Shown in pieces: positions 7,649-16,240 of a stretch of 51,440 nt of DNA. The stretch is from Acidilobaceae archaeon (GTDB lineage Archaea > Thermoproteota > Thermoprotei_A > Sulfolobales > Acidilobaceae): NCBI GenBank assembly GCA_027014125.1, contig JALWEI010000006.1, forward strand, positions 1 to 51,440. Reading direction: 5' to 3'. Position numbers and translations under genes: made by a program. Under the pieces are notes generated by a model. The model saw nothing but the letters and a program-made list of their open reading frames with translations. It searched no databases and was not told where the DNA came from. Numbering within the stretch: position 1 is the stretch's first letter; each line of letters begins with the position of its first letter.

Positions 7649-8530
7649 ATGTTATCCCTATTAACTGGTGGTCTTTTGAGGGGAACACGCCAGCTCTTCG
7701 ACGTCGAGTCCTGGAAGGTTGACCGTGTCTGGGATAAGGGTGAGTTGTACAAGAAGAGGCCTGTGAAGCCCGAGACCCTGGTCAGGACCGAGCATATACT
7801 CGTGGAGTTCGGTGGGATAAGGGCTGTTGATGACGTGTCGATAAGCGTGAGGAGGGGGGAGATACTCGGCATAATAGGCCCCAATGGGGCCGGGAAGACG
7901 AGCCTCCTCAACGTGATATCCGGCTTCTACAAGCCCAAGCACGGCCGGGTCTACTATAAGGGGAGGGACATAACACGCCTCCCCCCGCACGAGAGGGTTA
8001 AGCTAGGTATATCGAGGACCTTCCAGCACAGCGAGCTCTTCATGGGCATGAATGTGATCGAGAACATCATGGTGGGCCTCCACCCCTGGGCCCGGGGGAA
8101 CCCCCTGACCTACGCCCTCTGGACCCCGGGCGTGGTGGAGTGGGAGGAGTGGGCCAGGGAGAGGGCTGAGCACGTGATCGACCTCCTAGACCTCCACGAG
8201 TACCGGTACCACATAGTGGGTAGCCTCCCGCCCGGCGTGCAGAAGAGGGTCGACCTGGCTAGGGCGCTCGCCCAGGAGCCTGAGGTGGTTTTCATGGATG
8301 AGCCCATGGCAGGGTTGACCAGGGAGGAGAAGGAGGACCTAGTCAGGGCCATCATAGAGGTGTACGAGACCCGGGGCGTCACCTTCGTCCTCGTTGAGCA
8401 CGACCTCGAGGTTGTAACCGATATCTGCGACAGGCTGGTCGTCATGGACTTCGGCAAGGTTATCGCCGAGGGCCCGCCGGAGGAGGTTGTCAACAACCCG
8501 CTCGTGGTCAAGGCATACCTAGGCTCGTAG
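7649..8530 (+). CDS. livG: Branched-chain-type ABC transporter ATPase, LivG-like
   Basis: This 293-residue ABC ATPase is of the LivG class. Walker A is GPNGAGKTS near residues 76-84, the Q-loop region is SRTFQHSELF, and the signature takes the Liv-specific form LPPGVQKRVDLARAL instead of LSGGQ. Walker B is VVFMDEP, and the H-loop is LVEHDLEVV. An N-terminal extension of about 45 residues before EHILVEFGG is unusual; internal TTG or GTG starts would remove most of it. It is the first gene of the liv cluster and is followed 13 bases later by an acyl-CoA synthetase gene. It energises the LivH/LivM permease pair together with LivF. Confidence 0.9.
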   Translation: MLSLLTGGLLRGTRQLFDVESWKVDRVWDKGELYKKRPVKPETLVRTEHILVEFGGIRAVDDVSISVRRGEILGIIGPNGAGKTSLLNVISGFYKPKHGRVYYKGRDITRLPPHERVKLGISRTFQHSELFMGMNVIENIMVGLHPWARGNPLTYALWTPGVVEWEEWARERAEHVIDLLDLHEYRYHIVGSLPPGVQKRVDLARALAQEPEVVFMDEPMAGLTREEKEDLVRAIIEVYETRGVTFVLVEHDLEVVTDICDRLVVMDFGKVIAEGPPEEVVNNPLVVKAYLGS

Positions 8531-8543
8531 GGGGTGAGCCCTC

Positions 8544-10496
8544 ATGGTTCTGGAGACTGTAACCGTTGGGGAGGAGCCCGTTGGTAGGGGCCGCGAGCCC
8601 TATGAGACCACCTTCCCCCTCCTCCTGGCCGAGAGGGCTAGGAGGAGCCCCCAGGGCACCGCGTTCAGGTGGAAGAGGTACGGGATATGGAGGAGGTACA
8701 CGTGGAGCGAGTACCTGGAGAGGGTCGCGTGGGCCGCCATGGGGCTCCGAGCCCTAGGCCTAGGCGAGGATGATAAGGCTGCGTTTATGACGTTCAACAG
8801 GCCTGCTTGGGTGATCTACGAGCTGGGCGCCCAGACCGCTGGCGGGATCAGTATTGGTATATACCGTGATAGCCTCAGCGACGAGGTAGGCTACGTGCTG
8901 GATAGGAGCGATGCAAAGATAGTGCTGGTCGAGGGCCAGGAGCAGCTGGACAGGGTACTCGACTCGGGCGTGGATGTTGATAGGATTATAGTTGACGAGG
9001 CTAAGGGGCTACACCAGTATAGGGACATGCTGGATAGGAGGATAATCACCTTCGGAGACCTCCTAACCATCGGAAGGAGGGAGTATAAGGCGAGGCCCAG
9101 CGCCTTCAGGAGGATGATAGCCGAGTCAAGCCCCGACAGGGTGTGCGGCTTCTTCACAACCAGCGGCACGACGGGGCTCCCCAAGCTGGCCATGCTTACC
9201 TATAAGAGCATGCTGGCCATGGCCCACCAGCTCAACACGCTGGACCCTGTTGGGGAGAAGTGGGAGTACGTCTCCTTCCTCCCCACCGCGTGGATAGGGG
9301 AGCAGATGATGAGCATATCCCTCCACCTCCTAGCCGGGTTCAGGCTAAACTTCCCCGAGTCCCCCCACACCGTCTGGAGGGACTTCAGGGAGATAGCACC
9401 CCACTTCCTCTTCTCGCCCCCGAGGGTCTGGGAGAGGCTTGCCAAGGACATAATGGCTAGGATCGAGGACAGCGACCCGCTCAAGAGGACGGCATACAGG
9501 GTGGCCATGTGGATCGGGGAGCGGGCCGCCAGGAGTAGGCTGGTGAAGGGGAGGAGCAGGCCGACCCCCCTGTGGAGGGCGCTCCACTACCTCGCATACT
9601 GGCTGGCCTTCAGGCATATACTTGACAAGAATGGGTTGAAGAGGGTTAGGAGGGCCTACACGGGCGGGGCTATGATAGCGGAGGACTACGTCTTCTACTA
9701 CCACACCCTTGGCGTCAACCTGAAGCAGATCTATGGGCAAACCGAGATAGCTGGCATAGCCGTAGTCCACCCGGACGACGATGTCAGGCCAGACACCGTG
9801 GGCAAGCCCCTGCCGCTCACAGAGATCAGGATAGCCGAGGACGGCGAGATCCTACTCCGCAGCCCGGCCCTGATGGTCGGCTACTATAAGAATGAGGAGG
9901 CCACGAGGCGGACTATAGTGGACGGGTGGCTCCACACCGGGGACGTGGGGGAGCTGACTAGCGACGGCCACCTGAAGATCAAGGACAGGGCGAAGGAGAT
10001 CATAACACTCTCCGACGGCACCATGGTGGCGCCGCAGATAGTCCAGAACAAGCTGAAGTTCAGCCCCTACATAGGGGAGGCCGCCATAATAGGCTCCGGG
10101 AGGCCCTACCTCATAGCCCTCCTCAACATAGACTTCGAGATAGTGTCCAGGTGGGCCGAGAGGAGGAAGATAAGCTTCACAAGCTACTCCGACCTGTCGC
10201 AGAAGCCAGAGGTCCTAGAGCTCCTCCGCAGGGAGGTTTCCAGGGCCAATAGCAGGCTGCCCGAGAAGATGCGTGTAAAGCGCTTCGTCAGCCTCTTCAA
10301 GGAGTTCCACCCTGACGACGAGGAGATGACTAGGACTAGGAAGCTTAGGAGGATGGTGATAGAGGAGAGGTATGCAGGGCTCATAGAAGCGATGTATAAT
10401 GGCGAGGAGGAGTATGAGCTCACCGTTGTGATGAAGCTCGAGGACGGCCGCAGGGTCCCGGTGACGAGGAGGGTTAGGATAATGAGCGCCGAGTAG
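8544..10496 (+). CDS. Long-chain-type acyl-CoA synthetase (AMP-forming)
   Basis: This 650-residue acyl-CoA ligase has all core motifs. The A3 loop FTTSGTTGLPKLA is near residues 202-214, the A5 motif YGQTEIAG is in the middle third, and GWLHTGDVG and IKDRAKEIITLSDG follow. The C-terminal domain carries an MTRTRKLRR element in the A10 position. It resembles the FadD15/bubblegum class. It lies inside the liv transporter operon between livG and livH, so the imported compound is probably a carboxylic acid that is activated to a CoA thioester on entry. Reaction: acid + ATP + CoA to acyl-CoA + AMP + PPi. The chain length accepted cannot be told from the sequence. Confidence 0.92.
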   Translation: MVLETVTVGEEPVGRGREPYETTFPLLLAERARRSPQGTAFRWKRYGIWRRYTWSEYLERVAWAAMGLRALGLGEDDKAAFMTFNRPAWVIYELGAQTAGGISIGIYRDSLSDEVGYVLDRSDAKIVLVEGQEQLDRVLDSGVDVDRIIVDEAKGLHQYRDMLDRRIITFGDLLTIGRREYKARPSAFRRMIAESSPDRVCGFFTTSGTTGLPKLAMLTYKSMLAMAHQLNTLDPVGEKWEYVSFLPTAWIGEQMMSISLHLLAGFRLNFPESPHTVWRDFREIAPHFLFSPPRVWERLAKDIMARIEDSDPLKRTAYRVAMWIGERAARSRLVKGRSRPTPLWRALHYLAYWLAFRHILDKNGLKRVRRAYTGGAMIAEDYVFYYHTLGVNLKQIYGQTEIAGIAVVHPDDDVRPDTVGKPLPLTEIRIAEDGEILLRSPALMVGYYKNEEATRRTIVDGWLHTGDVGELTSDGHLKIKDRAKEIITLSDGTMVAPQIVQNKLKFSPYIGEAAIIGSGRPYLIALLNIDFEIVSRWAERRKISFTSYSDLSQKPEVLELLRREVSRANSRLPEKMRVKRFVSLFKEFHPDDEEMTRTRKLRRMVIEERYAGLIEAMYNGEEEYELTVVMKLEDGRRVPVTRRVRIMSAE

Positions 10497-10501
10497 CGGG
10501 G

Positions 10502-11386
10502 GTGAGTGGCGTGGACCCGATGCTGCTACTAGAGTCGACAGTTAGGGGCGTCATCATAGGCCTGACCTATGCTATGATCGCCCTGGGATTCAATATCGTG
10601 TATAGGGTGAACAAGTCGATAAACTTCGCGCACCCCGTCATAGTCCTCATGGCCGCCTATATAGCCTTGGTTGCATCGTACAGGTACAACCCCCTGCTTG
10701 CCTACGTCCTCGCGGTGCTAGCCGGTGTTGCTGCCAGTATAGCGATTGAGAGGCTAGTGGCCAGGCCGCTCCTGGGGAGGCCTCCCGTGGCCCTGATCGG
10801 CGCTACCCTAGGGATATACTACTTGTTCAAGGGGGTCACGATTACTATTGGGGGCGCCGAGACGGCTAGCCTACCCATAGGGTACAAGCTCTACCATCTG
10901 GGCCCCATAACGCTGGGCCTCAACGATATAGTGTCTGGGCTCGGCAGCCTCCTGGTGCTGGCCCTCGTCATACTCCTCCACATGAAGACCAGGCTAGGCT
11001 CGGCTATGAGGGCGGTCGCCGAGGACGTGGAGGGGGCGGCGGCCTACGGGATACCTGTTAGGAGGCTGATGAGCCTCAGCTGGGCCCTCGCGGGCCTGGT
11101 CGGAGCACTGGGCGGCCTCTTCCTGGCTGTGAAGAACCAGGTGTCGGTGGAGCTGGAGTTCTATGCAATAAGGGCGCTCGCCGCCAGCCTCCTAGCGGGG
11201 CTGGATAGCATAGGGGGCGTCGTGATCGGTGGCATAGTGCTTGGGGTGGCCGAGGAGGTTGGGGGCCTCCTACTGGACGACTACCTCCCCGGGATAGGGT
11301 ATGACCTGGCCTTCTTCATACTGCTACTAGTCCTCTTCGTCAAGCCCTACGGCCTCTTCGGGACCGAGAGGATAGAGAGGGTGTAG
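10502..11386 (+). CDS. livH: Branched-chain-type ABC permease, LivH-like
   Basis: This 294-residue inner-membrane permease has about eight hydrophobic spans. The opening GVIIGLTYAMIALGFNIVYRVNKSINFAH is the usual LivH start. The cytoplasmic EAA-like loop that contacts the ATPases is seen around AVAEDVEGAAAYGIPVRRL, followed by ALAGLVGALGGLFLA. The start is a GTG at 10502, five bases after the acyl-CoA synthetase stop, which indicates one operon. With LivM it forms the channel of a branched-chain amino acid, amide or carboxylate importer. Confidence 0.92.
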   Translation: MSGVDPMLLLESTVRGVIIGLTYAMIALGFNIVYRVNKSINFAHPVIVLMAAYIALVASYRYNPLLAYVLAVLAGVAASIAIERLVARPLLGRPPVALIGATLGIYYLFKGVTITIGGAETASLPIGYKLYHLGPITLGLNDIVSGLGSLLVLALVILLHMKTRLGSAMRAVAEDVEGAAAYGIPVRRLMSLSWALAGLVGALGGLFLAVKNQVSVELEFYAIRALAASLLAGLDSIGGVVIGGIVLGVAEEVGGLLLDDYLPGIGYDLAFFILLLVLFVKPYGLFGTERIERV

Positions 11387-11404
11387 GCGTGGGGGTGTAG
11401 AGGC

Positions 11405-12442
11405 GTGCCGGCTGGAGTGTTCAAGGAGACGTACAGGGCCGATATGGCCCACCTACGCTACCCCATCCACTGGGCTGGCCTCGTGCTGGGGGCCGGCTTG
11501 GCCCTGACCGCCCCACTATACTTGCAAGGATACTACCTGGACCAGGCTATACTATTCATGATATTCCTGATAGCGGCGGTCGGCCTCAATATAACCCTGG
11601 GGCTGGCGGGGCTCATAAGCCTGGCCCACGCCGCCCTCATGGGGGCTGGTGCGTACACCGTCGCTATGCTGGCGTTGAAGGCTGGGTTTAACGCGGTCCT
11701 GGCTATACCCCTGGCTGGCGTTGCCGCTGCTGTGCTTGGCTTCATACTGAGCCTCCCTAGCTTCAAGTTGAAGGGCTACTACCTGGCGATGGCCAGCCTG
11801 GCGGCCCAGTTCATATTAGAGTACTTCTACTCCCTCCTGGCCCCGGAGCAGTATATAACCGTGCCCTTCGAGACCAAGGAGATCGCTGGGGTATTCTTCG
11901 GCGAGGGGGTGCCCCTCTACTACCTAGCCCTAGCGATAACCGTACTCCTGCTCCTAGCGGCTGGGAACCTTGCTAGGAGTAGCCTGGGTAGGGCTATGAA
12001 GGCGGTCAGGGACAACGATGTTGCGGCCGAGATTGTTGGTATAAACGTTACTAGGACCAAGGCCCTAGCCTTCACCATAGGCGGCTTCTACGCCGGCATA
12101 GCCGGGGGACTATACGCGCTATATAGCGCCGGGATAGGCTGGGAGGGCTTCACCCTCCTCGTCTCCATAGAGCTACTGGGCATGGTGCTCATAGGAGGCC
12201 CCGGCAGGGTTGTATGGGGGAGCATGCTAGGGGTCCTCGTGCTTAAGACTGGGTGGACCAACCTGGAGAGCAGCCTAAGCCCCCTCCTCATGGATATGGG
12301 GCTTGACATAATAGCCTCCACCGCAAAGTACATAGTGCTAGGCACCCTCATAGCAGTCTTCATAATACTCGAGCCCGAGGGCCTGATAGCAGTACTGAGG
12401 AGGGTGAAGGAGTACCTGAGGCTATGGCCCTACAGCTACTAA
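11405..12442 (+). CDS. livM: Branched-chain-type ABC permease, LivM-like
   Basis: This 345-residue permease has about ten hydrophobic segments. LivM features are GLNITLGLAGLISLAHAALMGAGAYTVA near the N-terminus and the ATPase-contact loop AMKAVRDNDVAAEIVGINV, followed by TKALAFTIGGFYAGIAGGLYA. The start is a GTG at 11405, 18 bases after livH. Its stop is followed by a TATA-like TCTATATAG and a short gap, so the next gene may have its own promoter. Confidence 0.92.
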   Translation: MPAGVFKETYRADMAHLRYPIHWAGLVLGAGLALTAPLYLQGYYLDQAILFMIFLIAAVGLNITLGLAGLISLAHAALMGAGAYTVAMLALKAGFNAVLAIPLAGVAAAVLGFILSLPSFKLKGYYLAMASLAAQFILEYFYSLLAPEQYITVPFETKEIAGVFFGEGVPLYYLALAITVLLLLAAGNLARSSLGRAMKAVRDNDVAAEIVGINVTRTKALAFTIGGFYAGIAGGLYALYSAGIGWEGFTLLVSIELLGMVLIGGPGRVVWGSMLGVLVLKTGWTNLESSLSPLLMDMGLDIIASTAKYIVLGTLIAVFIILEPEGLIAVLRRVKEYLRLWPYSY

Positions 12443-12448
12443 CCGTTT

Positions 12449-12491
12449 TCTATATAGCCCCCGCCGCCCACCCCCATTACGGGGGCTGGGA
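12449..12491 (+). promoter_or_regulatory. Probable internal promoter and stem-loop before the PfpI-type gene
   Basis: TCTATATAGCCC (12449-12460) is a good TATA match about 40 bases before the next ATG. GCCCCCG at 12457-12463 and CGGGGGC at 12480-12486 form a 7-bp stem around a 16-base loop, ending 5 bases before the ATG. The stem would hide the G-rich ribosome site of the PfpI-type gene if present in the mRNA. Confidence 0.4.
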
Positions 12492-13025
12492 ATGCCTAGA
12501 GCCCTAGTTATATCAGCGGACGGCTTCGAGGATGTAGAGCTCCTCTACCCCTACTACAGGCTCGTGGAGGCCGGGTTCGAGGTCCACATAGCCTCGATGA
12601 GGGAGGGGGAGATAACCGGTAAGCACGGCTACAAGGTGAAGGTGGACAAGGCGTTCAGCAGCGTGGATCCAGGGGAGTACGATGTGCTGGTGATACCCGG
12701 GGGCCGGGCGCCCGAGAGGGTTAGGCTTGACAGCGATGCGCTGAGGATCGTTAGGAGCTTCTTCGAGACCGGGAAGCCTGTTGCAGTGATATGCCACGGC
12801 CCACAGATCCTCATAAGCGCGGGGCTAGTTAAGGGTAGGAGGATGACGAGCTACTGGGGGGTCAAGGACGATGTTATAGCAGCTGGGGGCGTGTGGCTGG
12901 ATGAGCCGGTCGTGGTCGACGGGAACCTGGTCTCGGCCAGGTACCCCGGTGACATACCATTCTGGATGAGGGAGTTCATGAAGCTACTCGAATCCCGGGG
13001 TCTGCTGAGGCACACCCCCCAGTAG
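12492..13025 (+). CDS. DJ-1/PfpI family protein
   Basis: This 177-residue protein of the class I glutamine amidotransferase-like DJ-1/PfpI family matches the length of Pyrococcus PfpI. The nucleophile elbow AVICHGPQ holds C101 and H102, and the family acidic residue is E13 in DGFEDVEL. PfpI homologues have been described as intracellular peptidases and as glyoxalase III/deglycase-type enzymes; the sequence alone does not decide between them. It lies between livM and livK on the same strand, where it interrupts the transporter genes together with the phosphatase-like gene that follows. Confidence 0.88.
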   Translation: MPRALVISADGFEDVELLYPYYRLVEAGFEVHIASMREGEITGKHGYKVKVDKAFSSVDPGEYDVLVIPGGRAPERVRLDSDALRIVRSFFETGKPVAVICHGPQILISAGLVKGRRMTSYWGVKDDVIAAGGVWLDEPVVVDGNLVSARYPGDIPFWMREFMKLLESRGLLRHTPQ

Positions 13026-13050
13026 CTATAGCCTAAGGGTGCTGTTTCCC

Positions 13051-13461
13051 ATGATCCTTGGCCTGATGAGGCATGGAAGGGCTGAGTCTGTAGGGGGCGA
13101 TGAGAGGCGTCTAACCAGTGAGGGCGTGAGGGAGGTTGAAGCCGTTGCTAGGATGCTTCCCTTCAAGCCGGTGGTAGTCTATACTAGCCCTCTGAGGAGG
13201 GCTGTTGAGACCGCCGAGATCGTGGCTAGGATCCATGGTGTGGAGGTTAGGGTTGAGGAGGGTCTTAGGCCTGGCGTGTTCAGTGTGGAGGTCTTCAATA
13301 GGCTGGCCGGTGATAGGGTCCTCATGGTGGGTCATAATCCGTCTATTAGTAGGGTTGCCTCGTTCCTGACTCGTAGCGTGGTGGACCTTGGCACCGGGTG
13401 GGTTGCGGTCCTGGAGGGGGATGCTGGCTCCTGGAGGCTGGTCTCGCTAGTCAGGCCCTAG
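13051..13461 (+). CDS. SixA-like phosphohistidine phosphatase (histidine phosphatase superfamily)
   Basis: The protein has about 136 residues. It opens MILGLMRHGRAES with the catalytic RHG motif. VVVYTSPLRRAVETAEIVA supplies the second conserved arginine, and LMVGHNPSISRVA supplies the second histidine. Such short members (SixA type) remove phosphate from histidine or from small substrates. The ATG at 13051 gives the standard N-terminus, though an in-frame GTG at 13039 also exists. It follows the PfpI-type gene by about 25 bases, and a promoter for livK lies beyond it. Confidence 0.85.
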   Translation: MILGLMRHGRAESVGGDERRLTSEGVREVEAVARMLPFKPVVVYTSPLRRAVETAEIVARIHGVEVRVEEGLRPGVFSVEVFNRLAGDRVLMVGHNPSISRVASFLTRSVVDLGTGWVAVLEGDAGSWRLVSLVRP

Positions 13462-13503
13462 CCCACCATTGTCACTCTAGAGTATAGACGCGGCCTGATT
13501 CAT

Positions 13504-13512
13504 ATTTTTATA
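13504..13512 (+). promoter_or_regulatory. TATA box of livK
   Basis: TTTTTATAC sits in the only AT-rich part of the 118-base gap before livK. Predicted start is near 13535, giving a leader of about 45 bases. The binding-protein gene can thus be expressed on its own, as is common for abundant binding proteins. Confidence 0.5.
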
Positions 13513-13579
13513 CTGGTTAATGTGATTATGTTGTTATGACGCATAACCGGTTTCTGAGGGTAGATAGGGTGGGAATGGT

Positions 13580-14893
13580 TTGGATAGCAGGGTCCTGGCT
13601 GGGATCGCGGTCCTCGTAATAATAGTCATAGCGGCTGGCTTCCTCATGATGCGGGGCGGTGAGGAGGCTGCCACGGGGACAACCGCCACCGAGGCTGCTG
13701 GTGGAGCCGAGGCTGGCGGCAAGGAGATCACTATAAAGGTTGGCCTCCTGGTCGACGAGACTGGGCCTACTAGCGACGTTGGTAAGGGCTATGCCATGGG
13801 CGCCGAGGCAGCCTTCAAGTACTTCAACGACAAGGGGATATACACCAAGGACGGTGTCAGGGTTAAGATAGAGTATATCAAGAGGGACTACGCCTACAAG
13901 CCCGACCAGGCGGAGGCCTTCTACAAGGAGTTCAGGGACAAGTACGGCGTTATAGCGATAATAGGCTGGGGCACCGCCGATACTGAGAAGCTTGCAGACA
14001 CCGTGGCGAGGGACAAGATAGTCTATATAAGCGCCAGCTACTCCGCGAAGCTCACCATAAAGCCCTACAACTTCTTCCCCGCACCCGACTATAGCACCCA
14101 GGCGTGCGCAGGCATAGCCTGGGCGGCCGAGCAGAAGCCCGGGGCCAAGCTGGCCCTACTCTACGACCACAAGGTAGCCTACAGTAGGAGCCCTATACCT
14201 GCTATAAAGGCTGTCGCGGAGGCCCTAGGCCTCCAGCTGGTAGGCGACTTCGACCTGAGCCTCAAGGCGACCGAGGCCAGCGCCGAGAGGGTGGTGAGCG
14301 ACGCCGCGACCAAGAACCCCGATGTACTGTGGTGCGGGAACACTATAAGCAGCTGTAGCCTAGCAGTTAAGGCCATGGCGAAGGTCGGGCTCGACGGCAT
14401 GCTTCTAGCCAACGTTTGGGGCTTCGACGAGAGGGTAGTAGACCTGGTCGGGGACGCTGGTAAGGGTAGGATGGCCGGCGTGACTCCCTTCGTCTACCCG
14501 ATGTTCGCCAAGGACATGGGCGCTAAGGGGATCGACACTGTGATGGAGGCTGCCAAGGCTGCTGGGTTCAGCGAGAATGACGTGAACCTAAGGTTCGTCC
14601 AGGGCTTCCTAAACGTGTGGCTGCTGGTGCAGGCTATAGAGAGGACGGACTCCACGGCGCTACAGGAGAAGGGTGGGGAGGCGTTGAAGGCCGCCCTGGA
14701 GTCGTCGTGCAACGGGGAGCCCTTCAAGTTCGGCGGCCTTACTGCTGATGACGTGAGGTTCTGCCCCGACAGCCACCTTGCGCATAAGAAGGTTTACGTG
14801 GTTGTCTTCAGCGATGCTGGCAGCCTCGAGATACAGGGCCCATACGAGGCCCCGAGCCAGGTGGACTGCGTTAAGGCCACTATACAGGGCTAG
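13580..14893 (+). CDS. livK: Branched-chain-type ABC substrate-binding protein, LivK-like, N-terminally anchored
   Basis: This 437-residue extracytoplasmic binding protein is of the Leu/Ile/Val-binding (type I periplasmic) family. Residues 4-25 form one hydrophobic helix (RVLAGIAVLVIIVIAAGF) without a lipobox cysteine. A Thr/Ala/Gly/Glu linker (about 28-50) follows, then the binding fold beginning IKVGLLVDETGPTSDVGKGYAMGAEAAFKYFN. The helix probably stays as an N-terminal membrane anchor. The TTG start at 13580 is chosen because an out-of-frame ATG just upstream leads nowhere. Extra cysteines (WCGNTISSC and others) may form disulfides. The ligand may be a branched acid or amino acid. Confidence 0.9.
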   Translation: MDSRVLAGIAVLVIIVIAAGFLMMRGGEEAATGTTATEAAGGAEAGGKEITIKVGLLVDETGPTSDVGKGYAMGAEAAFKYFNDKGIYTKDGVRVKIEYIKRDYAYKPDQAEAFYKEFRDKYGVIAIIGWGTADTEKLADTVARDKIVYISASYSAKLTIKPYNFFPAPDYSTQACAGIAWAAEQKPGAKLALLYDHKVAYSRSPIPAIKAVAEALGLQLVGDFDLSLKATEASAERVVSDAATKNPDVLWCGNTISSCSLAVKAMAKVGLDGMLLANVWGFDERVVDLVGDAGKGRMAGVTPFVYPMFAKDMGAKGIDTVMEAAKAAGFSENDVNLRFVQGFLNVWLLVQAIERTDSTALQEKGGEALKAALESSCNGEPFKFGGLTADDVRFCPDSHLAHKKVYVVVFSDAGSLEIQGPYEAPSQVDCVKATIQG

Positions 14894-14957
14894 CCTAGAG
14901 GCATAGTGACTGCCCCAACCCCCCTCTTTCCATACCCTGTAGCAGTGGTGGTGTACC

Positions 14958-15743
14958 GTGTCTGGGGCGCTGGTTGAGGTTAGGAATGTCGAGATAATGT
15001 ACCACCCCTTCATACTCGTGATCAAGAACCTGAGCCTGGAGGCTATGGAGGGTAGGATAACCGCTATACTCGGCCCAAACGGTGCGGGGAAGAGCACTCT
15101 CCTCAAGGCGGTGTCGGGGGTTTTGAAGCTTGAGAGGGGTAGGGTTACGCGTGGCGAGATACTATTTGCCGGGGAGAGGATTGAGAATAGGGATCCTGAT
15201 ACCGTGGCTAAGAAGGGTATAGTGTATGTGGCCGAGGGTAGGAGGATCTTCAAGGAGCTCACAGTCCAGGAGAATATAGATGCCGTCTCCTACGCCTGGG
15301 GGAACAGGGTCGACCCCGGGATAGTGTATGACTACTTCCCGAGGCTGAAGGCTAGGAGGAGCACTAGGGCCGGGTACCTTAGTGGTGGGGAGCAGCAGAT
15401 GCTCGCTATAGGGCTAGCCCTCCTAGCTAAGCCAAGGCTGATGCTCCTTGACGAGCCGAGCCTCGGGTTGGCCCCGAAGATTGTGAGCCAGGTGTACGAG
15501 TCGATAAAGCTGATGCATGAGAATGAGGGTATAACCATGATACTGGCGGACCAGAACGCTGTTAAGGCCCTCGATATAGCGGATTACGGATATATCATGG
15601 AGAATGGCAGGATAGTGACTGAGGGCCCCGCCCAGCGGCTTAGGGAGGATAAGGATGTTAAGGAGTTCTACCTTGGCATGGGGGCTCATAGGGTTAGTTA
15701 TAGGACCGTGAAGTGGTATCATAGGAAGAAGAGGTGGATCTAG
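14958..15743 (+). CDS. livF: Branched-chain-type ABC transporter ATPase, LivF-like
   Basis: This 261-residue second ATPase of the Liv importer has Walker A GPNGAGKST near residues 40-48. GIVYVAEGRRIFKELTVQEN is the LivF version of the Q-loop region, the signature is YLSGGEQQMLAIG, Walker B is LMLLDEPSLGLAP, and the H-loop is a divergent DQN. A basic tail (VKWYHRKKRW) extends past the usual end. It follows livK by 64 bases. Its stop codon overlaps by 4 bases the end of the convergent winged-helix gene. Confidence 0.92.
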   Translation: MSGALVEVRNVEIMYHPFILVIKNLSLEAMEGRITAILGPNGAGKSTLLKAVSGVLKLERGRVTRGEILFAGERIENRDPDTVAKKGIVYVAEGRRIFKELTVQENIDAVSYAWGNRVDPGIVYDYFPRLKARRSTRAGYLSGGEQQMLAIGLALLAKPRLMLLDEPSLGLAPKIVSQVYESIKLMHENEGITMILADQNAVKALDIADYGYIMENGRIVTEGPAQRLREDKDVKEFYLGMGAHRVSYRTVKWYHRKKRWI

Positions 15744-16219
15744 AGGCCTACATCCTCTATCCCATTATCGTAGCCGTAGTCGTCCCACTCGCTGTATCCT
15801 TCCTCTTGCTCATCAGCTCCAGCATCATGGCTCCACTCCGGGGCGTCGTATACTATCATGGGTGGTAGGAGGCCCATTAGTATGAGGAGTGGTAGTACCG
15901 CTGCTAGGTCCCACTGGGCCCCGCTGGCTTGCTGTAGGCCTTGGCTGCGCTCCTCTATCCTTGCCGCGGCCTCTCTTAGTATCCTCATGGCCTCGTCCAG
16001 TGCCTGTACCCCGGCCTGGGTTAGGGCTAGCTCCTCTCTCTTTAGTATCCTGCCCCTCGTGATCCTCTTCACGAGGCCCCGCTCCTCTAGCCTCTTGACC
16101 GTCTCCTCTACCACCCTTGGGTCTACTGTGTGGAATAGTTCTTTGAGGCCCCTGACCGTGTTAACCCCCCGGTATACGGCGGCTAGTATGCCGGCCTCGA
16201 AGTAGCTTAACCCCGCCAT
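15740..16219 (-). CDS. Winged-helix regulator with a C-terminal membrane segment
   Basis: In this 159-residue protein, residues about 1-85 form a winged helix-turn-helix of the PadR/MarR-like kind (EETVKRLEERGLVKRITRGR then a wing and LALTQAG). A short helix with coiled-coil character follows, then a hydrophobic segment (about 105-123, LAAVLPLLILMGLLPPMIV), and then a strongly acidic Asp/Glu/Tyr tail. A DNA-binding domain tied to the membrane suggests sensing at the cell surface. It is the last gene of the DUF401/acylphosphatase operon, 21 bases after acyP, and ends against livF. Its target is unknown; the neighbouring transporters are candidates. Confidence 0.75.
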   Translation of the reverse strand: MAGLSYFEAGILAAVYRGVNTVRGLKELFHTVDPRVVEETVKRLEERGLVKRITRGRILKREELALTQAGVQALDEAMRILREAAARIEERSQGLQQASGAQWDLAAVLPLLILMGLLPPMIVYDAPEWSHDAGADEQEEGYSEWDDYGYDNGIEDVGL

Positions 16220-16240
16220 GCCCCACCTGCCCCGCGTGGG

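Noticed and set aside
8943-8959. CTGGACAGGGTACTCGA, resembling the left arm of the 17-bp palindrome
   Set aside because: It lies inside the acyl-CoA synthetase reading frame (Leu-Asp-Arg-Val-Leu), lacks the right arm and is not near a promoter. A similar coding match occurs near 46261 in the sugar-binding protein gene.
13558-13574. GTAGATAGGGTGGGAAT before livK as a further operator copy
   Set aside because: Only the centre and part of the left arm match; the right arm is absent, so it cannot be separated from chance.
13462-13579. C/D-box small RNA in the gap before livK (GTGATTA ... CTGA)
   Set aside because: The candidate C box does not match RUGAUGA and no internal C'/D' boxes are seen. 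The gap is explained by the livK promoter and leader.
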